Shown: positions 9,539 to 16,978 of the stretch, in pieces
How positions within the stretch are numbered: position 1 is the stretch's first letter
How the letters are laid out: each line of letters starts with the position of its first letter
Assembly (NCBI GenBank): GCA_963845975.1
Contig: CAWJUD010000002.1
Location: 1,674,001 to 1,738,000, forward strand
Source: JBEKIK01 sp963845975
GTDB lineage: Bacteria > Planctomycetota > Planctomycetia > Pirellulales > Thermoguttaceae
Length of the DNA: 64,000 bases
Direction of reading: 5' to 3'
Made by a program: the position numbers and the translations under genes
Notes under the pieces: generated by a model
The model's input: the letters and a program-made list of their open reading frames with translations, nothing else
What the model was told of the DNA's origin: nothing
Database searches by the model: none

Positions 9539-10774
9539 ATGTCAACAACCAACCAGGCACGGCGGGTAATCCAGATAAATAAATCTCTTATCGAGCCCAC
9601 GGCGCCTAGGCTCAAGACCGTCAAACCCCGAAAAATCGGCGATTATCCGCATGTACCCCGAATATACTTGCAGGCTGCGCAAAAACTTTCCAGCCCTTTT
9701 TTGATGGGCCCGCCGATTTGCGACGAACTGATAGCCTTTGTGCAACATCTTTTCACCGAGGAAGAGGCCGGAGTGGTTCGACACATGGCCCCGTTTATCG
9801 GTAAGACCGCCGCCAATCTGGCCCGGGCCGAGTATAGACCGATCCAGGAAATCGAGCCGATTCTACATGGATTGGCCTTTGAAAAGCGGGCCATCGCCTG
9901 TTCCGGACCGGATAACCGGAGAAAATATTCGCTGGTGCCCATTACCGGCGGCATCTTCGAAATGGCGCTCATCTCCCACAGCATGGATACGCTGACCGAT
10001 TGGCATCGCCGCTTTATAGAACTGTTCGAGGCGCTCTACGAAACCGGTTATACACTGGAATATGCCCATGCCTTGCCGCCTTCGGTCCGCTACATGCCCG
10101 TGGGAAAGGCCCTCGATGCCCACCCCATGGCACTGCCTTCGGACTGCTTGGAAATCGTGCTCGACCAATTCGACGCCTTTGGGGTGGGTAATTGCCAGTG
10201 CCGCATGGCCATGCAGTCCCTGGGCCGGGGTTGCGGCAAACCCACTGAAAATTGCCTGGTCATGGGCCTATGGGCCGAAAAGGGCATTGAACGTGGCTTC
10301 CTAAAAAGCGTCTCGAAAAAACAGGCCTTGGAGATCAAGCGAGAGGCCGAATCGCACGGAATGGTCAACTGGATGATGAACGTGGCCTCGTCCAAAGGGC
10401 AAAGCTCGTGTTCCTGCTGCGGCTGCTGCTGTCATGGCATGCGGGCGATAAACGAGTTTAACACGCCTGGATTCATTGCCCCGCCTCATTTTCTGCCCCA
10501 ATTTGATCTTGAAAAATGCTCGTTTTGCGGCAAATGCGCCAAGACCTGCCCCATGGGGGCGATTACCGTCGACATGCAGGCCAAAACGCACCTCCATCGA
10601 CTCGAACGCTGCATAGGTTGCGGTCTGTGCTTGCTAAGCTGCGAAACCAAGAAGGCGGTCATCATGGAGCCCGTGCCACACTATAAAATGCCTTATCGCA
10701 GTTGGTATTCTTTCTTGTTCCACGCCGTGCCGGGAATAGTCAAAACTTCCTGGAAAACCTGGCGAAACCGATAG
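9539..10774 (+). CDS. winged-helix-like protein with 4Fe-4S ferredoxin domain
   Basis: The start chosen is the ATG at 9539, six bases after GGAG; a nearer ATG at 9533 sits directly on the ribosome-binding site. The 411-residue product has an N-terminal region resembling a winged helix (LFTEEEAGVVRHMAPFIGKT, then KRAIACSGPDNRRKYSLVPI), a middle region rich in cysteine (GNCQCRMAMQSLGRGCG and SSCSCCGCCCHGM), and a C-terminal pair of cluster motifs, CSFCGKCAKTCPMGA and CIGCGLCLLSC, each fitting a 4Fe-4S cluster. It probably transfers electrons or senses redox state. No partner oxidoreductase gene is adjacent. The ferredoxin call is firm; the winged helix is judged by eye only. Confidence 0.85.
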   Translation: MSTTNQARRVIQINKSLIEPTAPRLKTVKPRKIGDYPHVPRIYLQAAQKLSSPFLMGPPICDELIAFVQHLFTEEEAGVVRHMAPFIGKTAANLARAEYRPIQEIEPILHGLAFEKRAIACSGPDNRRKYSLVPITGGIFEMALISHSMDTLTDWHRRFIELFEALYETGYTLEYAHALPPSVRYMPVGKALDAHPMALPSDCLEIVLDQFDAFGVGNCQCRMAMQSLGRGCGKPTENCLVMGLWAEKGIERGFLKSVSKKQALEIKREAESHGMVNWMMNVASSKGQSSCSCCGCCCHGMRAINEFNTPGFIAPPHFLPQFDLEKCSFCGKCAKTCPMGAITVDMQAKTHLHRLERCIGCGLCLLSCETKKAVIMEPVPHYKMPYRSWYSFLFHAVPGIVKTSWKTWRNR

Positions 10775-10970
10775 CCCGATTATTCATGAATTTACACTAG
10801 CCCGAAGCGCAAGCGAGGGATGATACCAATTCTATTTCAAACCTGCGCGTTGCTAGCATTCGTAAGTCGTTACCAATCAAGCACATTTAAAATCTGCTAG
10901 CCGCCGTTTTGAAATGGAAAGCGTATGACAAACAGTTTACCCTCGCTAGCGCTTCGGGCTAATGTTTCGC
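10775..10970. repeat. nested palindrome: family A copy 2 with a second inverted repeat in its loop
   Basis: The outer arms are the family A sequences: cccgattattcatgaatttacactag + cccgaagcgcaagcgaggg on the left and ccctcgctagcgcttcgggc + taatg on the right at about 10939-10963. Instead of the usual short loop there are about 115 bases, which form another inverted repeat: atttcaaac...gctagca at 10833-10857 facing tgctagc...ttttgaaat at 10893-10916. The element starts at the stop codon of the Fe-S gene. Confidence 0.8.
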
Positions 10971-10972
10971 TT

Positions 10973-11056
10973 GGGTGCCATGCCCACGCTTGCCGTGGGC
11001 ATGTGAAGTGCCGTAAAACTTCACAGCATGGCCACGCAAGCGTTGCCATGGCACCC
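10973..11056. repeat. dispersed palindrome, family B, copy 2
   Basis: The outer arms are gggtgccatg and catggcaccc. Inside are cccacgcttgccgtggg and tgaag/cttca hairpins and a gccacgcaagcgttgcc segment. It directly follows the nested family A element. The rest of the region to 11215 has a further aatttaaacttggcgg segment but no gene. Confidence 0.75.
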
Positions 11057-11215
11057 GCCATGGCTCCCGCCAATTTAAACTTGGCGGCCTACTAGCCTAG
11101 CGGTCGGCCGTAGGTTTATAATGCAAATAACGAACGATTCGGCGGCAATTGGATTTCCCTTAACGAAAACAGCCTTCTCAGAGATTGAAACAGAACCGGC
11201 TGCGAGGACTCTGCC

Positions 11216-11626
11216 ATGCCTATTCCCATGGAATTATCGCGGATCATCATCAGCGAGGTCAACGACCAGCAGGTGATTTACCTGAAAGAGGTCGAAGGCG
11301 ACCGGACTTTCCCCATCCTGATCGGGATTTTCGAGGCCACGAGCATCGACCGGCGCGTAAAAGGCTATTCCGCCCCGCGCCCGCTGACGCACGACCTGAT
11401 CGTGAGCATCGTCGATCATCTCGGCGGGGAATTTCAGGACGTGGTGATAAACGAGCTGAAAGACCACACCTATTACGCCCGGCTCCGCGTGCGCCACGAC
11501 GGCGAACTGATCGAAATCGACGCCCGCCCCTCCGACGCCATTGCCGTGGCCGTAACCTGCAATCCGCCCCTGCCGATTTACGTCAGCGAAGACGTGCTGA
11601 ACGACGTGCTGGGCGAACAGATGTGA
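11216..11626 (+). CDS. bifunctional nuclease domain protein (DUF151)
   Basis: The 136-residue protein is a stand-alone BFN/DUF151 domain: MELSRIIISEVNDQQVIYLK, then FPILIGIFEATSIDR, RPLTHDLIVSIVDHLGG and the C-terminal IDARPSDAIAVAVTCNPPLP signature. Plant and bacterial members show RNase and DNase activity in vitro; the physiological role in bacteria is unclear. The length equals the core domain, with no added UVR domain. It is followed 27 bases later by a small membrane-protein gene, probably in the same transcript. Confidence 0.92.
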   Translation: MPIPMELSRIIISEVNDQQVIYLKEVEGDRTFPILIGIFEATSIDRRVKGYSAPRPLTHDLIVSIVDHLGGEFQDVVINELKDHTYYARLRVRHDGELIEIDARPSDAIAVAVTCNPPLPIYVSEDVLNDVLGEQM

Positions 11627-11653
11627 AACAATAGGCTGTAGGCGGGAGGGGAA

Positions 11654-11779
11654 ATGAAAAAAAGATACATAGGCTCTCCCGGTTGGTCGCTGTTTTTTCT
11701 GCTGTTGATCCCATTGATCGGAATAACGGTCGCTCTCATCTTGCCCTTTTTAAAACTTCTCAAGGACTGGATAAGATAG
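11654..11779 (+). CDS. 41-residue single-span membrane protein
   Basis: A short frame opens at an ATG five bases after a clear ggagggga ribosome-binding site and encodes MKKRYIGSPGWSLFFLLLIP followed by LIGITVALILPFLKLLKDWI and a final Arg. It has one long hydrophobic helix (about residues 11-33) with basic residues at both ends. I do not recognise the family. The strong ribosome-binding site, sensible topology and position behind the nuclease gene support a real gene, but homologues would be needed to be sure. Confidence 0.55.
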   Translation: MKKRYIGSPGWSLFFLLLIPLIGITVALILPFLKLLKDWIR

Positions 11780-11962
11780 GCATAAGACAAATTAAAGCAC
11801 TGATTCCTGCCCCGTCCGCTTTTTCCAATCTGCCGTAACTAGCGGAAATCGCTATTGTCTCAGTTAGCTGATATTTTTATACTACGACACCCGCTGTAAT
11901 AGGCGCGCATTGAGTATGCGTGCGCAACTTCAATATTGTCAACGGTTTAAGGAGGAACCGCC

Positions 11963-13984
11963 ATGACTCTTAACGACACAGGGACGGTTGTTTCCCGGGG
12001 CTCGTCTTGGAAAAAATGGTTGGGATTTATTACCACAGTGACGCTCGTCGTCGCTTTCTGCGTGATGATTCGCTACATGGGCGGCGGGCCGGAAAAGGCC
12101 GCTGCCACGCCCCCGCAAAAAACGCAATCGGCACAGACAGCGATAAATTCGGCATCAAATACCCGGCAGGGATCGCCTGCATCGCCTGCCCCAGCCGGCG
12201 CCGCAGCATCACAGGTTAAAAACACATCGCCGCAGGCTAAAGCTTCGCCGAATAAAGACAACTCCAAGGCCCCGCCCCCGGAAATTGTGGCCGATGTGAA
12301 CGGCCGCCGTATCACTCGCGAAGATCTTGCCCAACAGTGCCTGGCGCATTGCGGCAAGGAAATCCTGGAGCAAATGATCCACAAACAATTAATCGTCGGC
12401 GAGTGCCGGCGGCGGAACATCACGGTGACCCGCAAGGAAATCGACGCCGAGATCGAGCACATGGCGGCCCGATTCGGCATTCCCGTCGATCAATGGTTGA
12501 AATTGCTCAAGCAGGAACGGAACATCACCCCGGACCAGTACGCCGACGACATAATCTGGCCCATGCTGGCCTTGCGGCGCCTGGCCGACGATAAATTGCA
12601 GGTCAGCAAGGAAGAATTGGTTAAGGAATTTGAAATCCAGTACGGCCCGGCGATTAAAGCCCGGCTGATTTCCAGCAAAGAAGAGAGCAAGGCCAAGAAA
12701 CTGAGAGAAATGGCCATGGCCAAGCCCGAGGATTTCGGAAACCTAGCCAAAGACTATTCCGAAGACACGGCCAGCGCGGCGGCCAAGGGATTGATTCAGC
12801 CCATCCGCATGCATGGCAGTTATGAAGGTATCGAGAAGGCCGCCTTCAACATGGCCGACGGCGCGATTTCCCAGGTGATTCCGGCCGGTGGACAATATGT
12901 AATCATCAAGCGCGAGAGCCTGATTCCAGCTCGCGATTGCAAATTGGAAGAAGTATCCGGGCAGTTGGAAGAGGTCATCCGCGAAGGCAAGATGCGCAAG
13001 GTGGCAAATGGCGTATTCCAGCAATTAAAGGACAATGCCAAGGTGGAGATAGTTTGGGGCGATCCGGTCAAGCAACAGAAAACGCCGGGCGCGGCCGCCT
13101 TGATCAACGGCGAACCGATTACTATCCGCGATCTGGCCCTGGAGTGCATCGACCGGCATGGAACCGAAATACTGGAAGTGACCATTAATCGCGTCCTGCT
13201 CGAAGTGGAGTGCAAAAAACGGAGCATCGCGGTATCCGACAAGGACATTGACGAGGAAATCGCCCGGGCCGCTGCGCTGGCCGTAAAACCAAAACCCGAC
13301 GGCTCGCCCGACGTCGATGCATGGATCGAGCATATTACCAAAGAGGAGGGCGTTTCGCTGGAAATGTATCGTCACGACGCCGTATGGCCCTCCGTGGCGT
13401 TGCGAAAATTGGCGGGCGAGAGAGTGGATGTTACCGAGGACGATCTGCAAAAAGGGTTTGAGGCAAACTACGGGGCGAAAGTCCGTTGCCTGGCGATCGT
13501 GCTGGATAATCAACGCCGGGCGCAAGAGGTCTTCGAAAAAGCCCGAAAACGAAACACCTCGGAATTCTTCGGCGATTTGGCCGCGCAATATTCGATCGAA
13601 CCGGGCAGCAACGCCTTGCGCGGCGAGGTCCCGCCCATCAGAAAATGGGGCGGCCAACCGGTATTGGAAAAAGAAGCCTTCGCGCTTAAACCCGGCGAAA
13701 TGTCGGGCATAATCCAGGTGGCCGATAAATTCATCCTCCTGCGATGCGAAGGATTCACGCAGCCGACGGATGTGAAATTCGCCGACGTTCGCGATGAGAT
13801 TTACAAGGATCTGTTTGAAAAGAAACTGCGCATGAATATGGCCGAATGTTTCGAAAATCTACAAGACTCGGCGACGATACATAATTATCTGGCCGGCACC
13901 AGCCATACGCCAAAGGAGATTTCCAAAGCCCCGGAAGGCATTAACCTGCCCGCCATCAAACAGGTGCCGGCGAAAAAAGGATGA
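11963..13984 (+). CDS. membrane-anchored SurA/PpiC-type foldase with two tandem repeats
   Basis: The ATG at 11963 follows ggaggaaccgcc. The 673-residue product has an N-terminal transmembrane anchor (about 19-37), an Ala/Pro/Lys-rich linker (about 45-105), then two copies of a SurA_N plus parvulin-like unit (about 108-335 and 370-620). Each begins with a near-identical phrase (VNGRRITREDLAQQCLAHCG; INGEPITIRDLALECIDRHG) and ends with a parvulin-like block (FGNLAKDYSEDTASAAAKGL; FFGDLAAQYSIEPGSNALRG). Such proteins act outside the cytoplasmic membrane as chaperones or proline isomerases for exported proteins. Whether both domains are catalytically active cannot be read from the sequence. A strong terminator follows at 14021. 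Confidence 0.85.
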   Translation: MTLNDTGTVVSRGSSWKKWLGFITTVTLVVAFCVMIRYMGGGPEKAAATPPQKTQSAQTAINSASNTRQGSPASPAPAGAAASQVKNTSPQAKASPNKDNSKAPPPEIVADVNGRRITREDLAQQCLAHCGKEILEQMIHKQLIVGECRRRNITVTRKEIDAEIEHMAARFGIPVDQWLKLLKQERNITPDQYADDIIWPMLALRRLADDKLQVSKEELVKEFEIQYGPAIKARLISSKEESKAKKLREMAMAKPEDFGNLAKDYSEDTASAAAKGLIQPIRMHGSYEGIEKAAFNMADGAISQVIPAGGQYVIIKRESLIPARDCKLEEVSGQLEEVIREGKMRKVANGVFQQLKDNAKVEIVWGDPVKQQKTPGAAALINGEPITIRDLALECIDRHGTEILEVTINRVLLEVECKKRSIAVSDKDIDEEIARAAALAVKPKPDGSPDVDAWIEHITKEEGVSLEMYRHDAVWPSVALRKLAGERVDVTEDDLQKGFEANYGAKVRCLAIVLDNQRRAQEVFEKARKRNTSEFFGDLAAQYSIEPGSNALRGEVPPIRKWGGQPVLEKEAFALKPGEMSGIIQVADKFILLRCEGFTQPTDVKFADVRDEIYKDLFEKKLRMNMAECFENLQDSATIHNYLAGTSHTPKEISKAPEGINLPAIKQVPAKKG

Positions 13985-14020
13985 TGGATGTAGGATAAAT
14001 AAACATTGAAAATGATAACC

Positions 14021-14055
14021 AAAAACCGCTTGCGGTTTCGCAAGCGGTTTTTTTA
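14021..14055. terminator. bidirectional intrinsic terminator
   Basis: The stem aaaccgcttgcg, loop gttt, and cgcaagcggttt is flanked by an A-run on the left and a T-run on the right. It can end the foldase transcript on the + strand and the convergent gene at 14088 on the - strand. The same stem sequence recurs at 56469. Confidence 0.88.
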
Positions 14056-14061
14056 TCCTTT

Positions 14062-14098
14062 TTTTTTCATCCCTCATCCCTCATCCCTCATCCTTTTT
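14062..14098. repeat. short tandem repeat (catccct)n
   Basis: The heptamer-like unit catccct is repeated about four times at the very end of the following gene. Similar short-period text occurs beside other gene ends, for example ctcctcatccttcatcc at 49620 and gggttcagggttcag at 25806 and 59246. Confidence 0.7.
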
Positions 14099-14906
14099 TT
14101 TCTTCAGGGGGGACATAGAAGCGGGTGAGATTGATGCCGCCGCGAAGCTCTTCTTCCAGCAGCTTTACCCGCGTCTCCATCCGCTCCACCGCGCGCTGCA
14201 GTGCGGGAAGGACGTAGCGATGTGTATCTTCGGGCTTGTGGCGCGGCACGCCTGGATAGCCCAGGTGCCGTTGCAGGGCGGCAAATAGGTATAACGGGTC
14301 TTTACGGCGATTGGCCAAGGCGATCTTGCCTTCTTTTTCCCCGAAAAGGATCGGTTTTTCCGCCGTTCCGCGATTTTTGCGATACAATTCGCTGCGCACG
14401 TATATCATGTCGCAGATATCCACAAGCCCGATCTGGCGGCGGACGGTGAGGATCCAATCGCGCCAGTCGCCGTTATATATGCCGTCCCCGGCCAAGGCTT
14501 CCAAGCCTCGGTCGTATCCCAGCCGGTTGCGGCAGAGGGTCTCAAACTGGAACAGGAAAATGCCCTGGCACGAGGGATTTGAGGCCCGGAATTCGGCCTC
14601 GCGTTGCAGGATTTCAAGAGCGACGCGAAAATCGAAGCGGCCTTCGGCCTTTTCCGCCTCGGCGATCACAAAGGTCTGAAATGTGGTGAAATAATGCGGC
14701 AGGCGGGCCATGGCCGTGGAAAAACCGCCCGTGAATTTTAATTCATCGGCCATGAAGTCGATGGCGAAGGGCAATTGCGTGGTGGCCAGAATCTCCTGGC
14801 GCGCGGCTATAAGCAGGTCCTGTGTCGACATGCTCTGCTGCATACGCTCGCGTATGGTCTGGAAAAAATAAGCCTGTTCGACGTATTCTTCACGGGCTAG
14901 CAGCAT
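14088..14906 (-). CDS. conserved hypothetical protein
   Basis: From the ATG at 14906 the product has 272 residues, beginning MLLAREEYVEQAYFFQTIRE. It is mainly helical and polar, with ATTQLPFAIDFMADELKFTG, FQFETLCRNRLGYDRGLEAL and a C-terminal coiled-coil-like stretch (LQRAVERMETRVKLLEEEL). It has no signal peptide or membrane segment. I do not recognise a catalytic motif. The frame extends upstream to 15044, but that part looks like intergenic text. Convergent with the foldase gene and divergent from rsmG. Confidence 0.75.
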   Translation of the reverse strand: MLLAREEYVEQAYFFQTIRERMQQSMSTQDLLIAARQEILATTQLPFAIDFMADELKFTGGFSTAMARLPHYFTTFQTFVIAEAEKAEGRFDFRVALEILQREAEFRASNPSCQGIFLFQFETLCRNRLGYDRGLEALAGDGIYNGDWRDWILTVRRQIGLVDICDMIYVRSELYRKNRGTAEKPILFGEKEGKIALANRRKDPLYLFAALQRHLGYPGVPRHKPEDTHRYVLPALQRAVERMETRVKLLEEELRGGINLTRFYVPPEEKKG

Positions 14907-15084
14907 TTGTAGGTTATTATCGTTAGGTTGTAGGCCGTGGGGGGGGAGATTATTTGTGAAAGCGACTCGGCAATGAGTACACAAACCAGGATGGATTATA
15001 TAATCTTTTATGTCGAAAGGACTATCCCAATAGTCCCCCCGCAATCCCCAATTCCCAATAACCTATCATTTTGAAATACCAATC

Positions 15085-15738
15085 GTGAATTTCCCCGCCG
15101 ATAACCTGGCCGATGCGACGGCCCGGCACAAAATCGATTTGCCCAAGGCACAGATCGCGCTATTGGAACGGTACTGCGAACTCCTATGGCAATGGAACGA
15201 GAAAATCAACCTAACCCGGCACACCGATTATGAAAAATTCGTCGCCCGGGACCTGGTCGATAGTCTGGCCTTTGCCGAATTTCTTAAGCCGGGCGAAAAA
15301 GTGCTGGACGTGGGCTCCGGCGGGGGTGTACCCGGGGTGGTGCTGGCAATAGTGCGGCCAGATTTGGAGATTTCACTGGCCGATTCGGTGGGTAAAAAGG
15401 CAAAGGCGTTAAGCGATATTGCCCAGCGGCTGGACCTGGAGGTTACAGTCCACAACGCCCGGGCCGAGGAACTGTTGAGGCATAAAAACTACAATACTCT
15501 GGTCGTTCGGGCGGTGGCCCCGCTGAAAAAGCTTTTACGGTGGTTTCAGCCCCATTGGGAATCATTCGACCGGTTGCTCGTTCTTAAAGGCCCGGCCTGG
15601 GTGGAAGAGCGCGGCGAGGCCCGGCATTTGGGTCTACTAAAAAACCTGACCTTGCGTAAGTTGAAAACTTATCCTTTGCCCGGCGCCGAGTCGAAAAGCG
15701 TCTTGCTTATGATTTGCCCGCCCGAACGGCTGAAATAA
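15085..15738 (+). CDS. rsmG: 16S rRNA (guanine527-N7)-methyltransferase RsmG
   Basis: The 217-residue protein shows the RsmG layout: an N-terminal helical region with LLWQWNEKINLTRHTDYEKF and DLVDSLAF, the SAM-binding motif VLDVGSGGGVPGVVLA (about 73-88), and RAVAPLKKLLRWF. It methylates G527 of 16S rRNA. The start is GTG at 15085, without a strong ribosome-binding site. No gidA or parAB genes are adjacent, unlike in many bacteria. Confidence 0.95.
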   Translation: MNFPADNLADATARHKIDLPKAQIALLERYCELLWQWNEKINLTRHTDYEKFVARDLVDSLAFAEFLKPGEKVLDVGSGGGVPGVVLAIVRPDLEISLADSVGKKAKALSDIAQRLDLEVTVHNARAEELLRHKNYNTLVVRAVAPLKKLLRWFQPHWESFDRLLVLKGPAWVEERGEARHLGLLKNLTLRKLKTYPLPGAESKSVLLMICPPERLK

Positions 15739-16258
15739 AGGGACACACAGGTGGATTTTGTGAAATTTTTGGATTTTTGGCCTGGCGAAGCACTTGTATA
15801 AGAATAATTTTGGCTGGCAGGACGGCCAAAAAGTTGGCTTTAGATATGGAGTTACGGTGGGTATAATGGCGAGGAATTGCACGACATCCAAAAGAGCATA
15901 TTTATTAATAATTAAGGCGAATATTTTTGTAAGTGGCTTTGCGATATGGAGTTGAATAGAAAATGGGGAGTATTGATTTTTGTGCCAAAATGGAATTGAG
16001 ACTTACGTCGATTGGAAGGGAGGAGCGGTTGCCGCAATTGGTTTTTACTCATAGAGTTACGGCATTGAGCCAAGGCGGCATATGGATGGAAGTGGATTTT
16101 ACACGACGGCAAATGCCATCGCGCTAACGTGCAATTGCAGTGATGGAAAATGCATTTTAGATTAATGGGCGGCGAGTAGTCAGTGGCAAGCAAAGGGCAC
16201 TGCTGGACAAGCCAGCAGCGGCACTTACTTACCTTTGGGACTAGGGAAGAACAAATTC
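15739..16258. other. 520-base gap without a supported gene
   Basis: No open frame on either strand here shows coding character. The words atatggagtt and agttacgg recur loosely (15845, 15941, 16050), which suggests degraded repeat or relic sequence. I see no RNA gene or clear terminator. Confidence 0.5.
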
Positions 16259-16978
16259 ATGAATAAACCACTTCGTCGGAGTTTTCCGTTCCGCGCGGTC
16301 CTGATAGTGATTGCCTTGGTAATACAGTCTGGCTGCGGGGAGGCCCAACCCATGCCGGAAGCAACTGAAATGTCCTGGGATTCGCCCAAGATGCACAAGA
16401 TCAAGAACGAATGGAATTCCCTCTGGGATACCTACTCAAAGACACCTGAGAAGATTTCTAGCGTCAAGAAGGATACGTACATGACGCTGGTAAGGATGCA
16501 AGTAGACCTTCTAAGAAAGAGGCTTTCCGACGACGATGTGCGCCAGTTGGCCGCGACTTGTGGATCGTTGCCGGTTCACTGGAGAGATTGGAGCAACTTC
16601 GACAACGCGGTAATCAGATTCATGGTTGAAGTTTTTGTGTATTCGCGGAACCGCGAAAGGCTTGTGACGTTGCTCTCGACACGATTTCCACTGCGTATTG
16701 GCAATTGGCCCATCGAGTATTATCTGGCCCAACAAGCAAGGCTGAACAATCCCATTCTAATTCTCGGAGAGGCTTATTCGAAGTGCAGGGTCCCCGAGGT
16801 CCGCCATGACATTGCAGCCGCAGTCCGCCGGGCCTTTGGCGGCCTTGGAATCACCGGAAAGGACGATTCGGATTTTGTCACGAACGCCATGCAGTGGTAT
16901 GGCAAAAACAAACAGTATTTGGTCGTTGACACTGGGTACTTCGATGAGAATTGGCCGATGGAACCGGGGGAAGGAGCC
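16259..16978 (+). pseudogene. lipoprotein/TIGR03067 gene, 5' part, interrupted by an IS4-like element
   Basis: The ATG at 16259 starts MNKPLRRSFPFRAVLIVIAL, a signal peptide ending in a lipobox (IQSGC), so the mature protein would be lipid-anchored. About 240 residues follow before the frame is cut by the insertion at 16979. They include a helical repeat-like region with VRQLAATCGSLPVHWRDWSN and NDPILILGEAYSKC-type text (NNPILILGEAYSKC). Upstream agggaag serves as ribosome-binding site. If the element and one target copy are removed, the frame continues exactly into the segment at 18564. Open frame beyond 16978 is only the antisense of the transposase. Confidence 0.85.
16969..16978. repeat. 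target-site duplication, left copy
   Basis: The 10-base word ggaaggagcc immediately precedes the left inverted repeat and occurs again at 18554-18563 immediately after the right one. Confidence 0.93.
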
